In this document: positions 1 to 9,671 of the stretch, piece by piece | How positions within the stretch are numbered: position 1 is the stretch's first letter | How the letters are laid out: the number at the start of each line of letters is the position of its first letter | Assembly (NCBI GenBank): GCA_902788315.1 | Contig: CADAJS010000001.1 | Coordinates: forward strand, 107,962 to 171,961 | From: an uncultured Bacteroidales bacterium | GTDB lineage: Bacteria; Bacteroidota; Bacteroidia; Bacteroidales; Bacteroidaceae | DNA: 64,000 bases | Reading direction: 5' to 3' | Notes under the pieces: generated by a model | The model's database searches: none | Seen by the model: the letters and a program-made list of their open reading frames with translations, nothing else | Told to the model about the DNA's origin: nothing | Translations under genes and position numbers: made by a program

Positions 1-3000
1 ATGGATGTGGTTTTCGATATGGAAAAAGGAACGACGACACCGAATTCGTATTACTTTTATACAACAGCAGATTTCTCATTTATCGTAGATTTTATCAATA
101 ATGATACAACAGAAGTTTCTGATGTTTATGTCTATGCAAAAGATTATAGGAATGGTTTCACAAAAATGAAGGCGGTTTATGATAAGACCATAGACCGATG
201 GATAGCAAAACACGAATTCTCAAGTGAAGATGCTCCTGTGAACGTGAGTGTTTCTTATAATACAAATTCTCGTGCACTAATAGATAGAAAAATCTTTGAT
301 GATTTGGATTTAAACTTTGAGAACAATAATAATCAATTATTGGAAGTTGTTGATTCCGTAGAATTTTATGATGTACGAATTCAAAAAAATGAAGAACAGA
401 ATGAACTGACAAGAGAATTATACAACAAACTCTCAGAAAATGAAGACGGCTCATACCCATTGGATTTACTCGCACAATATTTGACTTCTATAGGATTCGC
501 CACTGATGAGAATGACTTAAAAGAAAATATACCAGAAATACCAGATGATGAGAGGGATGAGTATATAGATATGCTTCTCGTAGAGACTGATTCTATTTTG
601 AGGAATTCTCCTAATGATAAAACAGATGAACTGGAGAAAGAATATTATGAACTACTTCACGTTTCAGATAGTATTCAAAAGAATATTGAATCACTCGTAA
701 ATATCGATGAAGCATTAAAAATCACCAATATTGATACAATCCATTTTGTCAAAGATGGAGCAGATTGGATATATTATGAATTACCATTATCAAGAATAAG
801 TGATCTTGGTATCGTGGATACCGATGGTAATGAGGTTGTCTCGTTTACGGATGGTTCTGAGGTTTTAATGAGTATAGATGATAATTTATACGTAGTTTGT
901 GATTCCATAAAACAGAGGATACTGGTTATGGAAGCAGTTCTCCATACGTCAGAAAAGCGTATTTTGCGGAAGGCTCCCAGTGTAAACGAAGCTATTGACA
1001 GACTTAATGCATTTATCAGAAATACTCCAAACCGGATAAGAGATATCACTAATATTATAAGATCACAAATAGAAAATTTCCAAACCCAAATTAGAGACAT
1101 TGATGTGATGATAGAGAATAGGCAGAGGATGCTTCTTGACTATGCTAAGGAAAGGATTTCTCTTGTAGATGAACTCAAAAGATTACAAATAGAATGCCAG
1201 CGATTAGATAATATCACTTCGGTTGAAGACACTTATAGAGCTAATGAAGTATGGAACAGAAGGATTGCATTGGAGAATAGGCTAAAAGAGGTAAATGAAA
1301 GAATAAATAAGTTAAACAACCGGATTGGTGACCTGAGGACGGAGCAAGACAAATTAGGTAGACAGAGGCTGCCTCTTTTAACTTTTGTTGATACTTTGAA
1401 TGATTTGATCGGTATAGTTCAAGGTGTTATGCAGGTTGTTGAAGCTGCTCAGGCGTGCGTAACGGATTGTATTGAATGGAATATATTTATCAATAATCTT
1501 CAACAATGTAAAGACAAAGGCAAAGATGCACTAATAAATAACGCTGAAAGAGAAAGGAATATCGCTGCATCAAAGTATATTGGTAGTATTGCTCTATCTG
1601 GTGGATCATCTGCTATTTCCATATATATGATGACGAATCAGGCCGCCGGATTTGTTGTAAAACTACTTGTGAATTATGTAACTGATTATATGCGAAGTAT
1701 AGGATCAGAAGTATTGAATTCTACAAGAATGGACTCCTCAGCGAAACGGTCACAGTTGGTTTCTCAGATGGCACAATTAGATTGTAATAAAGAAGATGAT
1801 GATGAAGAAGAAGAAGAAACCGATAATGATCCTGCAAATATTAATTGGGATCCTTCTGGCTACGTCTATGAAGGTGTGTCCTCTAACCGCATTGAAGGTG
1901 CTACAGCCACAGCTTATTTCATGGAGACTACGGAGGACATGTACGGCGTGCTGCATGAAGAACCGAGAATTTGGGATGCCGAAGAGTATGCACAGGAGAA
2001 CCCGCTGTTTACAGACGAGAATGGTATGTACCAATGGGATGTGCCACAAGGTCTCTGGCAGGTGAAGTTCGAGAAAGAAGGATACGAGACTACCTACTCA
2101 GACTGGCTGCCCGTGCCCCCACCACAGCTTGACGTGAACGTGGCCATGACACAGGTGCGGCAACCAGAAGTGAAACAGGCACATGCCTATAAGGACGGCA
2201 TCGAGGTGGAGTTCGACAAGTATATGCTGCCCAGCCTGCTCAACACGGACAACATCATGGTAAGCCAGAATGGAGAATATGTGGAGGGTACCATCCGGCT
2301 ACTCAACGAAGAGAAGGCATATAATGACGAGAACGTGACCTATGCTTCCAAAGTGCGCTTTATGCCTACAACGCCTTTCACCGCCACAGAGGTGACTCTA
2401 CTGGTGAACAACCAGGTGAAGAGCTATGCCGGCATACAGATGCAGGACAGCTACACGCAGACTTTCGACATCGAGCAAGAAATCACGGGCATACTGGCCG
2501 ACTCACTCATCTATGTGACATACGGAGGGACAAAGGACATTACAGTATCTGTTATACCTGCGGATGCAGCAAAAGGAAAGACTCTGAATGTGAAGTCATC
2601 TTCGACGATGATAGCCACGACGGAGGCGGAGAGCTATACGTTGGACGAGAATGGACAGGCTATTATCCAGGTGAGCGGCGAGCTGCCAGGCATGACTTCG
2701 CTTACTTTCAGCATCGATGGGTATGACCTGACAGCCACAACGCTGGTTAGCGTGAACATCATGCAAGATAAGGTGTGCGCTACGCCAACGGCCAACATCC
2801 CCTCGGGCAGCGAAGTGGAAGCGGGAACACAGTTCCTGCTTACCTGTGCGACACCGGGAGCCACTATATATTTTACCGACAGCGGTGTGTGTCCGTGTGA
2901 TGACCTGGAACGTGCACTTGTCTTTGTTGAAGGTGTTCCCGTCATCCTGATGGTGGATGTCGTCATTAAGGCGATAGCTGTGGCCCCAGGATACGACGAC

Positions 3001-3294
3001 AGTGAGGTGGCTACCTTCGTCTATAAGGTGAAAGGTGGATCGGATACCGAAAAGGTGAAATATGGCGATATAGTTGTCAATCCTATGGCTGTTAAGGAAA
3101 AGGCTCAAATCGTCTTCCCCGAAGAACGTGCACAGAACGTATCTGTTATAAACCTGAACGGAATCACCGTTGCACAGGAAACCAACATGGAGAGTGGAGC
3201 GACAATGGATTTAAGCTATATACCTGCTGGAGTGTATGTGATTGTGGTAACAACACGCGAGAATACATATACGCGAAAGATAGTGAAGTTGTAG
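1..3294 (+). CDS. Large multidomain surface protein, 5' end outside window
   Basis: The frame is open from the first base, and residue 1 lies inside what reads as a beta-rich domain, so the true start is probably upstream. Residues about 190-480 are rich in charged heptad-like helices (coiled coil). Residues about 520-570 contain a hydrophobic stretch. An acidic run (about 597-608) separates this half from a second half. That half holds a carboxypeptidase-regulatory-like domain (about 615-710), Ig-like segments, a chitobiase/FN3-like repeat (about 925-1010) and a C-terminal tail ending YTRKIVKL that resembles a type IX secretion sorting domain. Family knowledge: such tails direct export through PorU/PorV, both encoded in this window. 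The first 1.85 kb is AT-rich and the rest GC-rich, which suggests a mosaic origin. The specific function is unknown. Confidence 0.7.
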   Translation: MDVVFDMEKGTTTPNSYYFYTTADFSFIVDFINNDTTEVSDVYVYAKDYRNGFTKMKAVYDKTIDRWIAKHEFSSEDAPVNVSVSYNTNSRALIDRKIFDDLDLNFENNNNQLLEVVDSVEFYDVRIQKNEEQNELTRELYNKLSENEDGSYPLDLLAQYLTSIGFATDENDLKENIPEIPDDERDEYIDMLLVETDSILRNSPNDKTDELEKEYYELLHVSDSIQKNIESLVNIDEALKITNIDTIHFVKDGADWIYYELPLSRISDLGIVDTDGNEVVSFTDGSEVLMSIDDNLYVVCDSIKQRILVMEAVLHTSEKRILRKAPSVNEAIDRLNAFIRNTPNRIRDITNIIRSQIENFQTQIRDIDVMIENRQRMLLDYAKERISLVDELKRLQIECQRLDNITSVEDTYRANEVWNRRIALENRLKEVNERINKLNNRIGDLRTEQDKLGRQRLPLLTFVDTLNDLIGIVQGVMQVVEAAQACVTDCIEWNIFINNLQQCKDKGKDALINNAERERNIAASKYIGSIALSGGSSAISIYMMTNQAAGFVVKLLVNYVTDYMRSIGSEVLNSTRMDSSAKRSQLVSQMAQLDCNKEDDDEEEEETDNDPANINWDPSGYVYEGVSSNRIEGATATAYFMETTEDMYGVLHEEPRIWDAEEYAQENPLFTDENGMYQWDVPQGLWQVKFEKEGYETTYSDWLPVPPPQLDVNVAMTQVRQPEVKQAHAYKDGIEVEFDKYMLPSLLNTDNIMVSQNGEYVEGTIRLLNEEKAYNDENVTYASKVRFMPTTPFTATEVTLLVNNQVKSYAGIQMQDSYTQTFDIEQEITGILADSLIYVTYGGTKDITVSVIPADAAKGKTLNVKSSSTMIATTEAESYTLDENGQAIIQVSGELPGMTSLTFSIDGYDLTATTLVSVNIMQDKVCATPTANIPSGSEVEAGTQFLLTCATPGATIYFTDSGVCPCDDLERALVFVEGVPVILMVDVVIKAIAVAPGYDDSEVATFVYKVKGGSDTEKVKYGDIVVNPMAVKEKAQIVFPEERAQNVSVINLNGITVAQETNMESGATMDLSYIPAGVYVIVVTTRENTYTRKIVKL

Positions 3295-3360
3295 GCTATC
3301 ACCTACTCCAAGAAGAATGTAGTGGTGACAGAAACGCAATTGATTCCCGATACATGATGA

Positions 3361-3396
3361 GCTGGCGGCAGGGCAACGACCTTGTCGCCAGTTTTA
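3361..3396 (+). terminator. Intrinsic terminator after the surface protein gene
   Basis: A 12-bp stem (3362-3373 with 3380-3391, two G-T pairs) with a 6-base loop is followed by TTTTATTT. It lies about 65 bp after the stop codon of the first gene. Confidence 0.7.
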
Positions 3397-3475
3397 TTTA
3401 CTGGCTGTGGCAATGCACCACCCAAAGTCAGGAAACATACAAACACCCATTGCACAAAGTTTTTCGGCATTTTAG

Positions 3476-3506
3476 TTGGAGGTAAAAAAATCATTACCTA
3501 TCTTTG
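3476..3506 (+). promoter_or_regulatory. Bacteroidetes-type promoter of the GH43 gene
   Basis: TTGG at 3476-3479, a 19-bp spacer and TATCTTTG at 3499-3506 fit the Bacteroidetes -33/-7 pattern. An AAGGAG lies directly before the ATG at 3529, which is unusually close for a ribosome binding site. Confidence 0.6.
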
Positions 3507-3528
3507 AGGCGAAATAGACATTAAGGAG

Positions 3529-5043
3529 ATGAGAAAGGTGATTATCTTTGCCCTGCTGATGGGCATGCTGCCGGTCAGTGCACAGAGGCTTGACTGGGGC
3601 GACCAGGGGAACGGGACGTACAAGAACCCGGTGCTGAACGCGGACTACTCGGACCCGGACATCATCCGCGTGGGCAGCAAGTATTACATGGTGGCGAGCG
3701 ACTTCCATTTCATCGGGATGCAGGTGCTGGAATCGGACGACATGGTGAACTGGCAGGTGGTCAGCCAGATCTATGACCGCTTCGACCTGCCGGGATGGGA
3801 CACGAACAGCCACTACGCGGGAGGCTCGTGGGCACCCAGCATCCGGTGGCACGACGGACGGTTCTATGTCTTCTTCTGCACGCCGGACGAAGGGCTCTTC
3901 ATGTCCTCGGCCGAGGATGCACGAGGCCCGTGGACACCGCTCCACTGCCTGAAGAGCATTTCTAAATGGGAAGACCCCTGCCCTCTATGGGACGACGACG
4001 GGAAGGCCTACATGGGACGCAGTCAGTATGGTGCAGGACCGATTATCATCCACAAGATGTCGCCGGACGGCAAGACGCTGCTCGACGATGGTGTCACGGT
4101 ATATACAGGCCCGGTGGCCGAGGGCACAAAGTGGCTGAAACGGAACGGTTACTACTACCTGATTATCCCCGAAGGAGGAGTGGGTGGCGGCTGGCAGACG
4201 GTGCTGCGCTCGAAACATGTCTATGGGCCATACGAGAAGCGCGTGGTGCTGGAACAAGGCTCAACGGGCGTGAACGGACCTCATCAGGGGGCGCTTGTAG
4301 ATACGCCCGAGGGCGAATGGTGGTTCTATCACTTCCAGGACACACCGGTCCTGGGGCGTGTGGTCCACCTGCAACCAGCCCGATGGAAGGACGACTGGCC
4401 GCTGATGGGCGTGGATATCGACGGCAATGGCATCGGAGAACCGGTTGCCGTATGGACAAAGCCAAACATTAAGACTGAGACGAAACCGATGCTGCCGCAG
4501 ACCAGCGATGATTTCGACGGCGACAGGCCCGGGCTGCAATGGCAATGGTGTCACAATCCCGACAACGACCACTGGAGCCTGACAGCACGCAAGGGATGGC
4601 TGACGATTGACGCACTGCCCTCCGCAGACCTGAAGAATGCCCGCAACATGCTCACGCAAAAGACGATGGGCTACCAGGGCGAGGCCACTACCCTACTGGA
4701 CTGCCGGAACATCGAGCCGGGCACATACGCCGGACTGCTATGCATCGGGCGAGAGTATCGGGGCATAGGCATCTGTGCAGAAGGTATTTACCTGGAGGAC
4801 AACGGAAAGCGGGACGTTATCGTGAGCAAGAAACCAGGCAAGGTATATCTGCGCATATCGCTCGACGCCACCACCAATCAGCATCAATTCTACTACAGCC
4901 TCGACGGCAAGCGCTATCAGGCGGCAGGCAGCCCCTTCACGATGCACAAAGGCAACTGGAAGGGCTTCCGCATCGGTCTCTACTGCTACGGCGAGGGGGG
5001 CAAGGCGCAGTTCGACTACTTCAACTATCAGATTGAGAAGTAA
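3529..5043 (+). CDS. Glycoside hydrolase family 43, beta-xylosidase/arabinofuranosidase-like
   Basis: 504 residues with an N-terminal signal peptide ending near VSAQ (residue 19). The five-bladed propeller domain opens with ADYSDPD (catalytic base Asp about residue 42), followed by EDPCPLWDDDG with the second acidic position, and AEGTKWLKRNGYYYL with the likely general acid Glu198. The last ~190 residues look like the concanavalin-like C-terminal domain common in GH43 xylosidases. Family knowledge: these enzymes trim xylose or arabinose from plant xylan in the periplasm or at the surface. Exact specificity cannot be read from sequence. The gene is monocistronic, with its own promoter. Confidence 0.88.
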   Translation: MRKVIIFALLMGMLPVSAQRLDWGDQGNGTYKNPVLNADYSDPDIIRVGSKYYMVASDFHFIGMQVLESDDMVNWQVVSQIYDRFDLPGWDTNSHYAGGSWAPSIRWHDGRFYVFFCTPDEGLFMSSAEDARGPWTPLHCLKSISKWEDPCPLWDDDGKAYMGRSQYGAGPIIIHKMSPDGKTLLDDGVTVYTGPVAEGTKWLKRNGYYYLIIPEGGVGGGWQTVLRSKHVYGPYEKRVVLEQGSTGVNGPHQGALVDTPEGEWWFYHFQDTPVLGRVVHLQPARWKDDWPLMGVDIDGNGIGEPVAVWTKPNIKTETKPMLPQTSDDFDGDRPGLQWQWCHNPDNDHWSLTARKGWLTIDALPSADLKNARNMLTQKTMGYQGEATTLLDCRNIEPGTYAGLLCIGREYRGIGICAEGIYLEDNGKRDVIVSKKPGKVYLRISLDATTNQHQFYYSLDGKRYQAAGSPFTMHKGNWKGFRIGLYCYGEGGKAQFDYFNYQIEK

Positions 5044-5097
5044 ATGGTTGGGTACAGGCTGCTGTCGGGCATGACAGAGAGAAAAATGGATATTTCC

Positions 5098-5128
5098 TTT
5101 GCCATGTCGTTCGTTTTATCTATATTTG
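5098..5128 (+). promoter_or_regulatory. Promoter of the toxin-antitoxin locus
   Basis: TTTG at 5098-5101, a 19-bp spacer and TATATTTG at 5121-5128 form a near-perfect Bacteroidetes promoter 27 bp before the antitoxin ATG. Autorepression by the antitoxin would be normal for such loci but no operator was recognised. Confidence 0.65.
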
Positions 5129-5155
5129 TCGTCAAAAAGCAATAAGTTTACCACT

Positions 5156-5404
5156 ATGACCGCAATGCAACTGAATGCAGAGATACTCCGCAACATGAGC
5201 CTCATCGCAGAAGATGAGTCGATGATGAAACAGCTGGCCCGCTACCTGCGTAAGTTGGTGGCCAAGAAAGAGGACCCCACACTGATGACGAAAGAGGGAT
5301 TCATGGCCAAGCTGGAACGAGGTGAAGAACAATATCGCCAAGGAAAGACCCAGAGGATGCATCCCGGCGAAGACTTGGATACATTCTTAAAGCGAGTGGG
5401 CTGA
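5156..5404 (+). CDS. Antitoxin of a Txe/YoeB-type toxin-antitoxin pair
   Basis: An 82-residue small charged protein. An upstream in-frame ATG at 5099 was rejected because it overlaps the predicted promoter and adds a non-conserved leader. The fold cannot be assigned with certainty, but the size and the immediately following Txe/YoeB-like reading frame in the same phase identify it as the antitoxin. Family knowledge: it would bind and neutralise the toxin and repress the operon. Its partner is interrupted by a stop codon, so this antitoxin may now be an orphan. Confidence 0.7.
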   Translation: MTAMQLNAEILRNMSLIAEDESMMKQLARYLRKLVAKKEDPTLMTKEGFMAKLERGEEQYRQGKTQRMHPGEDLDTFLKRVG

Positions 5405-5677
5405 TTGTATAACATTGAATACACCCAAGAAGCCATTAACGACCTCTAGCGCCTCCAGAAGAGCGAGCCGAAGGTTTATGAGAAAGCACGGCGGCTCATT
5501 GCCGAACTGGCAGAACATCCGAAAACAGGCCTTGGGCATCCTGAACCATTAAAAGGCCAGCTCGAAGGACGATGGAGCAGAGAGCTCACAAAGAAACATC
5601 GACTGGTATATCGGATTTATGAACACGAGGTCGTTGTCCTCGTCCTCTCAGCATACGGACACTACGACGACAAATAA
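5405..5677 (+). pseudogene. Txe/YoeB-family toxin interrupted by an in-frame TAG
   Basis: The frame directly after the antitoxin stop reads as a complete 90-codon Txe/YoeB toxin (start LYNIEYTQEAINDL, later HPEPLKGQLEGRWSREL, HRLVYRIY, end LSAYGHYDDK), except for TAG at codon 15 (5447-5449). A single C-to-T change from CAG or an A-to-T change from AAG would create it. The first codon is TTG rather than ATG. Family knowledge: these are ribosome-dependent mRNA endonucleases whose C-terminal His-Tyr region is catalytic, and it is intact here. Conservation beyond the stop suggests recent inactivation. Readthrough or a sequencing error are alternatives. Confidence 0.82.
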
Positions 5678-5695
5678 CCCCTACCCAACAACGTC

Positions 5696-5737
5696 CATCG
5701 TCCCCCACAACCTATAACATGGCTGTGGGGGACGATG
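5696..5737. terminator. Bidirectional hairpin between convergent genes
   Basis: A perfect 14-bp GC-rich stem (5696-5709 with 5724-5737) and a 14-base loop lie between the toxin remnant and the converging GH95 gene. The plus-strand tail is GTGATTTTAT. It could serve either strand. Confidence 0.6.
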
Positions 5738-5777
5738 TGATTTTATCCCGATTCAGGATTATTAAGAAGGGAGGGGC

Positions 5778-8174
5778 CTACAGAATCACGCGGCTCTCCC
5801 CCGCTTTCAGTTTTACGGGACGTGCCTCGCCATTGACATGGAGCGTGGTGCGAGCACTGGTACGAGCCTGTATGCGGGCTGCGACCACCTTCCCGTCCTT
5901 CCATTCAAAGTCGAGCACAAAGCCGCCACGGGCACAGAGTCCCGAGATACGCCCCGAGGGCCACTGAGCCGGAAGGGCTGGCAGAAGATAGATGTCGGTG
6001 GGCGTGGATTGCAAGAGCATCTCGGCCATACCTGCACAACCGCCAAAGTTACCGTCGATCTGGAAGGGCGAATGGGCGTCCCACAGATTAGGATACGTGC
6101 CACCGCCGCGACGGGCATCCTCGCCCCGGTATTCATCGGGACTGACGTAGCGCAGCAGCTTGCGGAAAATGCTATAAGCATGGCGTCCGTCCTGCAAGCG
6201 TGCAAAGAGGTTCACCCTCCATCCGGCACTCCATCCAGTGGTTTCCTCACCCTTTATCTCCAGCGTTCGGGCGGCTGCACGAGCCAGTTCGGGTGTGTCC
6301 TGCACCGTGATCTGATGGCCGGGATAGAGACCGAAGAGATGGGACTGATGGCGATGGCGCGGGTCGGAGTCGCGCCAGTCGTGATACCACTCCTGCAGGT
6401 TTCCGTCCCGTCCCACCCTATAAGGGAGCAAGTGTTCCAGTGCCTGACGCATCTGCTTCTGCAAGCCTTTGTCCACACCAAGTTCCTGAGCCGCAAGAAC
6501 GGCATCCGTGAGGCACTCGCGAGTCATGGCGATGTCGGCAAAACCACCATAGAGCGTGGCACCATGATAACCGTCGTCGGTGATATAGCCGTTCTCGGGT
6601 GATGTGCAGGGAGCGGTGAGCAGATGACCGTCCTTCTCGACCAGCCAGCCGAGGCAGAACTGAGCGGCACCACGCAGGTAGGGATAGTACTGACGCAGAA
6701 AGGCCCGGTCGCGCGTGAACATATAATGTTCCCAGATGTGGGTGGACACCCATGCGCCACCCATCGACCAGTTGGCCCAGCTGGGCGAGCCACCACCCAG
6801 GCCCACGGGGTTGGTCATGGCCCAGATATCAGTATTGTGTGCCAGGCACCACCCCTCCTGCACGCCAAAGAAGGCCCGAGCCGTCTCACGTCCCGATACG
6901 CTCAGCGCCGCAATGAAGTCCATCAGCGGCTGGTGCATCTCGGAGAGGTTGGTCACCTCGGCAGCCCAGTAGTTCTCCTCGAGGTTGATGTTCGTGGTGT
7001 AGTTGCAGCTCCATGGCGGCAGCATCCAGCGGTTCCAGAGTCCTTGCAGATTGGCCGGCACAGCCTTGGTGCGCGAGCAGGCGATGAGCAGGTAACGGGC
7101 AAACTGGAAATAGAGTGCCTCCAGCTCGGGGTTGGGTTCGCCATCGACCGTATATCGAAGGAGTTGCTCGTCAGTGGGCAGTTCCTTGAGATGAGCTGGT
7201 GTGGAACCTAGGTCGAGCTGTACCCGGTCAAAGTACTTCTTATAATCACGCACGTGACGCTCCAGCACATCGGCATAGGGCATGGCGGCCACACGTTCGA
7301 TACGCTGAGCAGCCAGCTGTTTGTAGGGCTTGCCTTCACGCACAGGATCCTTGTCAAAGCCATTGAAACTGGTGACATTCACCAGATAGACAACAGCCTC
7401 GGTGGCTCCATCAATACGCAGTTCACCACTATCCTCACAAGTGAGCGTACCATCGTTGAGCACCGGACGTACGATCGTGCGGAAGTGGATGCCACGGTCA
7501 GGGTCATAGAAATGCTTGTCGGGCGTGGGAGAATGATACGAAGGATAGGAATGGAAGGCTGTGTAACCATCGACAGTCATCTGCCCCTGAACGGCTGTGG
7601 TCTCGTGAGGCAGCGGCGTGCCAAACCAGAGGCGCACGTGCATGGGTTTCTGCGACGTCAGGCGCACGACGATGGCCGAGTCGGGAGCCGAAGCGAAGTA
7701 ATCGGTCGTACAGCGGGAGCCGCTGCGGACGTAGGCATTATGAAGCGTAGCCTCGCTGATGTCAAGCCAGCGGCGATAATCGTCCACGGCCGAGCTGTCA
7801 TCAAATTCAATCATCAGTTCGCCCAGAGGCTGATAATTCTGGCTGTAGTGGCCCTGCATCTTCCTCATCAGCGGCTCGGCTTCGCGGTAGTTCTCCGCGA
7901 AGAGCAACCGGCGCACCTCCCCGACATGGGTGTATGCCTCCAGATTGGCCACCTCGCCCTCCGGCTCTCCCGTCCACAGGGTGATGTCATTCAGCTGGAT
8001 GACATCGGTCCGTGTGCCGCCATAGATGGTGGCTCCCAGCGTGCCGTTTCCGATGACGAGCGCCTCCTCGTAATAGGTGGCGGGACGGTCGTAGTGGAGC
8101 GTGAGGCTTCCGGATTGTGCTGCCAGCAGGCTGCTAACACTCAGGGCAGCGAGGAATGAATGGGTTCGTTTCAT
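5778..8174 (-). CDS. Glycoside hydrolase family 95, alpha-L-fucosidase or alpha-L-galactosidase
   Basis: 798 residues with a signal peptide (cleavage near residue 20). GH95 hallmarks are visible: an N-terminal beta-sandwich with NDITLWTGEP, then the (alpha/alpha)6 barrel with TTNINLEENYW (about 395, catalytic Asn residues), APCTSPENGY (Glu about 526, general acid) and FQIDGNFGG (Asp about 706). Full length for the family. Family knowledge: inverting 1,2-alpha-L-fucosidases acting on host or plant glycans. Some members prefer alpha-L-galactose, which motifs alone do not exclude. Last gene of a three-gene minus-strand unit, 9 bp after the preceding gene. Confidence 0.9.
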   Translation of the reverse strand: MKRTHSFLAALSVSSLLAAQSGSLTLHYDRPATYYEEALVIGNGTLGATIYGGTRTDVIQLNDITLWTGEPEGEVANLEAYTHVGEVRRLLFAENYREAEPLMRKMQGHYSQNYQPLGELMIEFDDSSAVDDYRRWLDISEATLHNAYVRSGSRCTTDYFASAPDSAIVVRLTSQKPMHVRLWFGTPLPHETTAVQGQMTVDGYTAFHSYPSYHSPTPDKHFYDPDRGIHFRTIVRPVLNDGTLTCEDSGELRIDGATEAVVYLVNVTSFNGFDKDPVREGKPYKQLAAQRIERVAAMPYADVLERHVRDYKKYFDRVQLDLGSTPAHLKELPTDEQLLRYTVDGEPNPELEALYFQFARYLLIACSRTKAVPANLQGLWNRWMLPPWSCNYTTNINLEENYWAAEVTNLSEMHQPLMDFIAALSVSGRETARAFFGVQEGWCLAHNTDIWAMTNPVGLGGGSPSWANWSMGGAWVSTHIWEHYMFTRDRAFLRQYYPYLRGAAQFCLGWLVEKDGHLLTAPCTSPENGYITDDGYHGATLYGGFADIAMTRECLTDAVLAAQELGVDKGLQKQMRQALEHLLPYRVGRDGNLQEWYHDWRDSDPRHRHQSHLFGLYPGHQITVQDTPELARAAARTLEIKGEETTGWSAGWRVNLFARLQDGRHAYSIFRKLLRYVSPDEYRGEDARRGGGTYPNLWDAHSPFQIDGNFGGCAGMAEMLLQSTPTDIYLLPALPAQWPSGRISGLCARGGFVLDFEWKDGKVVAARIQARTSARTTLHVNGEARPVKLKAGESRVIL

Positions 8175-8183
8175 ACGTCTATC

Positions 8184-9668
8184 TTATTTCTTCTTGGTTG
8201 TATAGCGAATCTTGTAGCCGCGTCCGTCACATGCCTTGCATTTCGGGGAGCCGTTGCACGAGGCACACACCTCGGTCCCTCGCTTTGCGGAGTAAACCTT
8301 GGTGCCCTTCCCGTCGCAATACTTGCAATGGCCCTTCCCGTCGCAGACAGTACATTTCTCGTGCTCCTCCACATTCTCGAACACAGGCTCCTCGCTGCCC
8401 GAAGTTGCGGAGGAAGTGCTCGTATTCGACTTAGAGACGGACGTGGTTTTCGCCGGGGAAGACGAATGGGACGAGGCGGCGACTCTTTCCATCAGGATAT
8501 CGGCAGCCCCCGCCACGCCGATACCCAGCGCAACGCCCAATGCCTCGGAGTTGCGTTTTTTCCGTTCGGCTTTCTCCTCCGCTTTCGCCTCGGCTGTCTG
8601 AAGACCCACTACGGACTGTGCATACATATTGTTGAGCGCGGACAGGTCTTTGTCCAGCATTTGTCCCATACTCTTGTAAGCATCAAAGGCCTCATCCAGG
8701 ACGACCTGCCGCGACTCTGTGTCGAAGACATAGGGAAGCGGGAGGAACGGGAGGCCTGAACCATGCAGGATGCTCAGCACCCTGTCATACATGCCCAGAT
8801 TGTAGCAGCAGGACAAGTAGCTGTTATAGAACAACATGTGAACAAGAGAAGCGGTACACTGCAACTGCTGCCACTCGAAATCTGCGAAGTACTCAAGGCC
8901 GAAGAGAAGGTCTTCATAGAATGACTTCGGCATCCGGGGCATATTTTCATTCCCTGCCAAGGGCACCATCCCATAACGCCCCCACGTGTTGAACATGAAA
9001 TCGTGTATGTCCTCCGCCATGACAGAATCCTTCGACCTTACGGGCAGCACGGGATGCTCCCCTCCCTCCGTCTCGGCACTTGTCCCGTCGGGATAGCATT
9101 GCATGAAGTGCATTTTGCCCTTCCCGTCCGTGTATTCTATGGTAATCAGGTTCGTCTCGGCATTGTAAGCCACATGCAAGTCCATGCAGCCCTCCATCGT
9201 GCGGACGAGTTTGCCCTGCACCGTGTAGATGTCCGTCTTCGTGCCCGAGGCATCGGACCAGGCCAGGAAAAGACCTTGAGGCGCGAGCGAGAAGTCGAAG
9301 TCGGAATATACAAAGTCGGTGAGCTGCCTTCCGTCGCGGGTTACCACGCCTTTCCGGTCATTGACGGTCAGCACATAGTAATTCTTGCTGTAAAGCTGCA
9401 CGCGCGAGTAATCATATTGCGGAAGGATGACATTCCCCTGTGCGTCAATCGATTTCCCATGCAGGTTCTCAATCCAGTCAGGGTGCAGGATGCCATAGCC
9501 GTCGGCCCACTTCTTTGTCTGGGCAATCACCTTCTTGTCAAACTCAAGGGCATGCAGCTTATAAGCCTTTTCCAGACGCTTTGTCACATCGCTGTCCGGC
9601 GTGGAAGCCCACGTCAAGACAGGCATCAGCGACAGGCAAAGCATTAACAGAAGTCGCATATCACTCAT
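8184..9668 (-). CDS. Exported protein with C-terminal Cys-rich zinc-ribbon repeats
   Basis: 494 residues with an N-terminal signal peptide ending near WAS. The N-terminal ~200 residues alternate aromatic and glycine positions in a way that resembles WG-type beta repeats (VTRDGRQLTDF, VQGKLVRTMEG). The middle is helical. The C-terminus carries CTVCDGKGHCKYCDGKG and CASCNGSPKCKACDGRG, which are CxxCxGxG motifs like those of the DnaJ zinc-binding domain, without a J domain. Function unknown; the ribbons could bind zinc or a client protein. Four bp after the upstream gene and 9 bp before the fucosidase gene, so probably co-transcribed with both. Confidence 0.6.
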   Translation of the reverse strand: MSDMRLLLMLCLSLMPVLTWASTPDSDVTKRLEKAYKLHALEFDKKVIAQTKKWADGYGILHPDWIENLHGKSIDAQGNVILPQYDYSRVQLYSKNYYVLTVNDRKGVVTRDGRQLTDFVYSDFDFSLAPQGLFLAWSDASGTKTDIYTVQGKLVRTMEGCMDLHVAYNAETNLITIEYTDGKGKMHFMQCYPDGTSAETEGGEHPVLPVRSKDSVMAEDIHDFMFNTWGRYGMVPLAGNENMPRMPKSFYEDLLFGLEYFADFEWQQLQCTASLVHMLFYNSYLSCCYNLGMYDRVLSILHGSGLPFLPLPYVFDTESRQVVLDEAFDAYKSMGQMLDKDLSALNNMYAQSVVGLQTAEAKAEEKAERKKRNSEALGVALGIGVAGAADILMERVAASSHSSSPAKTTSVSKSNTSTSSATSGSEEPVFENVEEHEKCTVCDGKGHCKYCDGKGTKVYSAKRGTEVCASCNGSPKCKACDGRGYKIRYTTKKK

Positions 9669-9671
9669 GAT

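Noticed and set aside
5447..5449. TAG as a recoded or suppressed codon in the toxin
   Set aside because: No sign of a suppressor tRNA or recoding structure; a simple nonsense mutation explains it.
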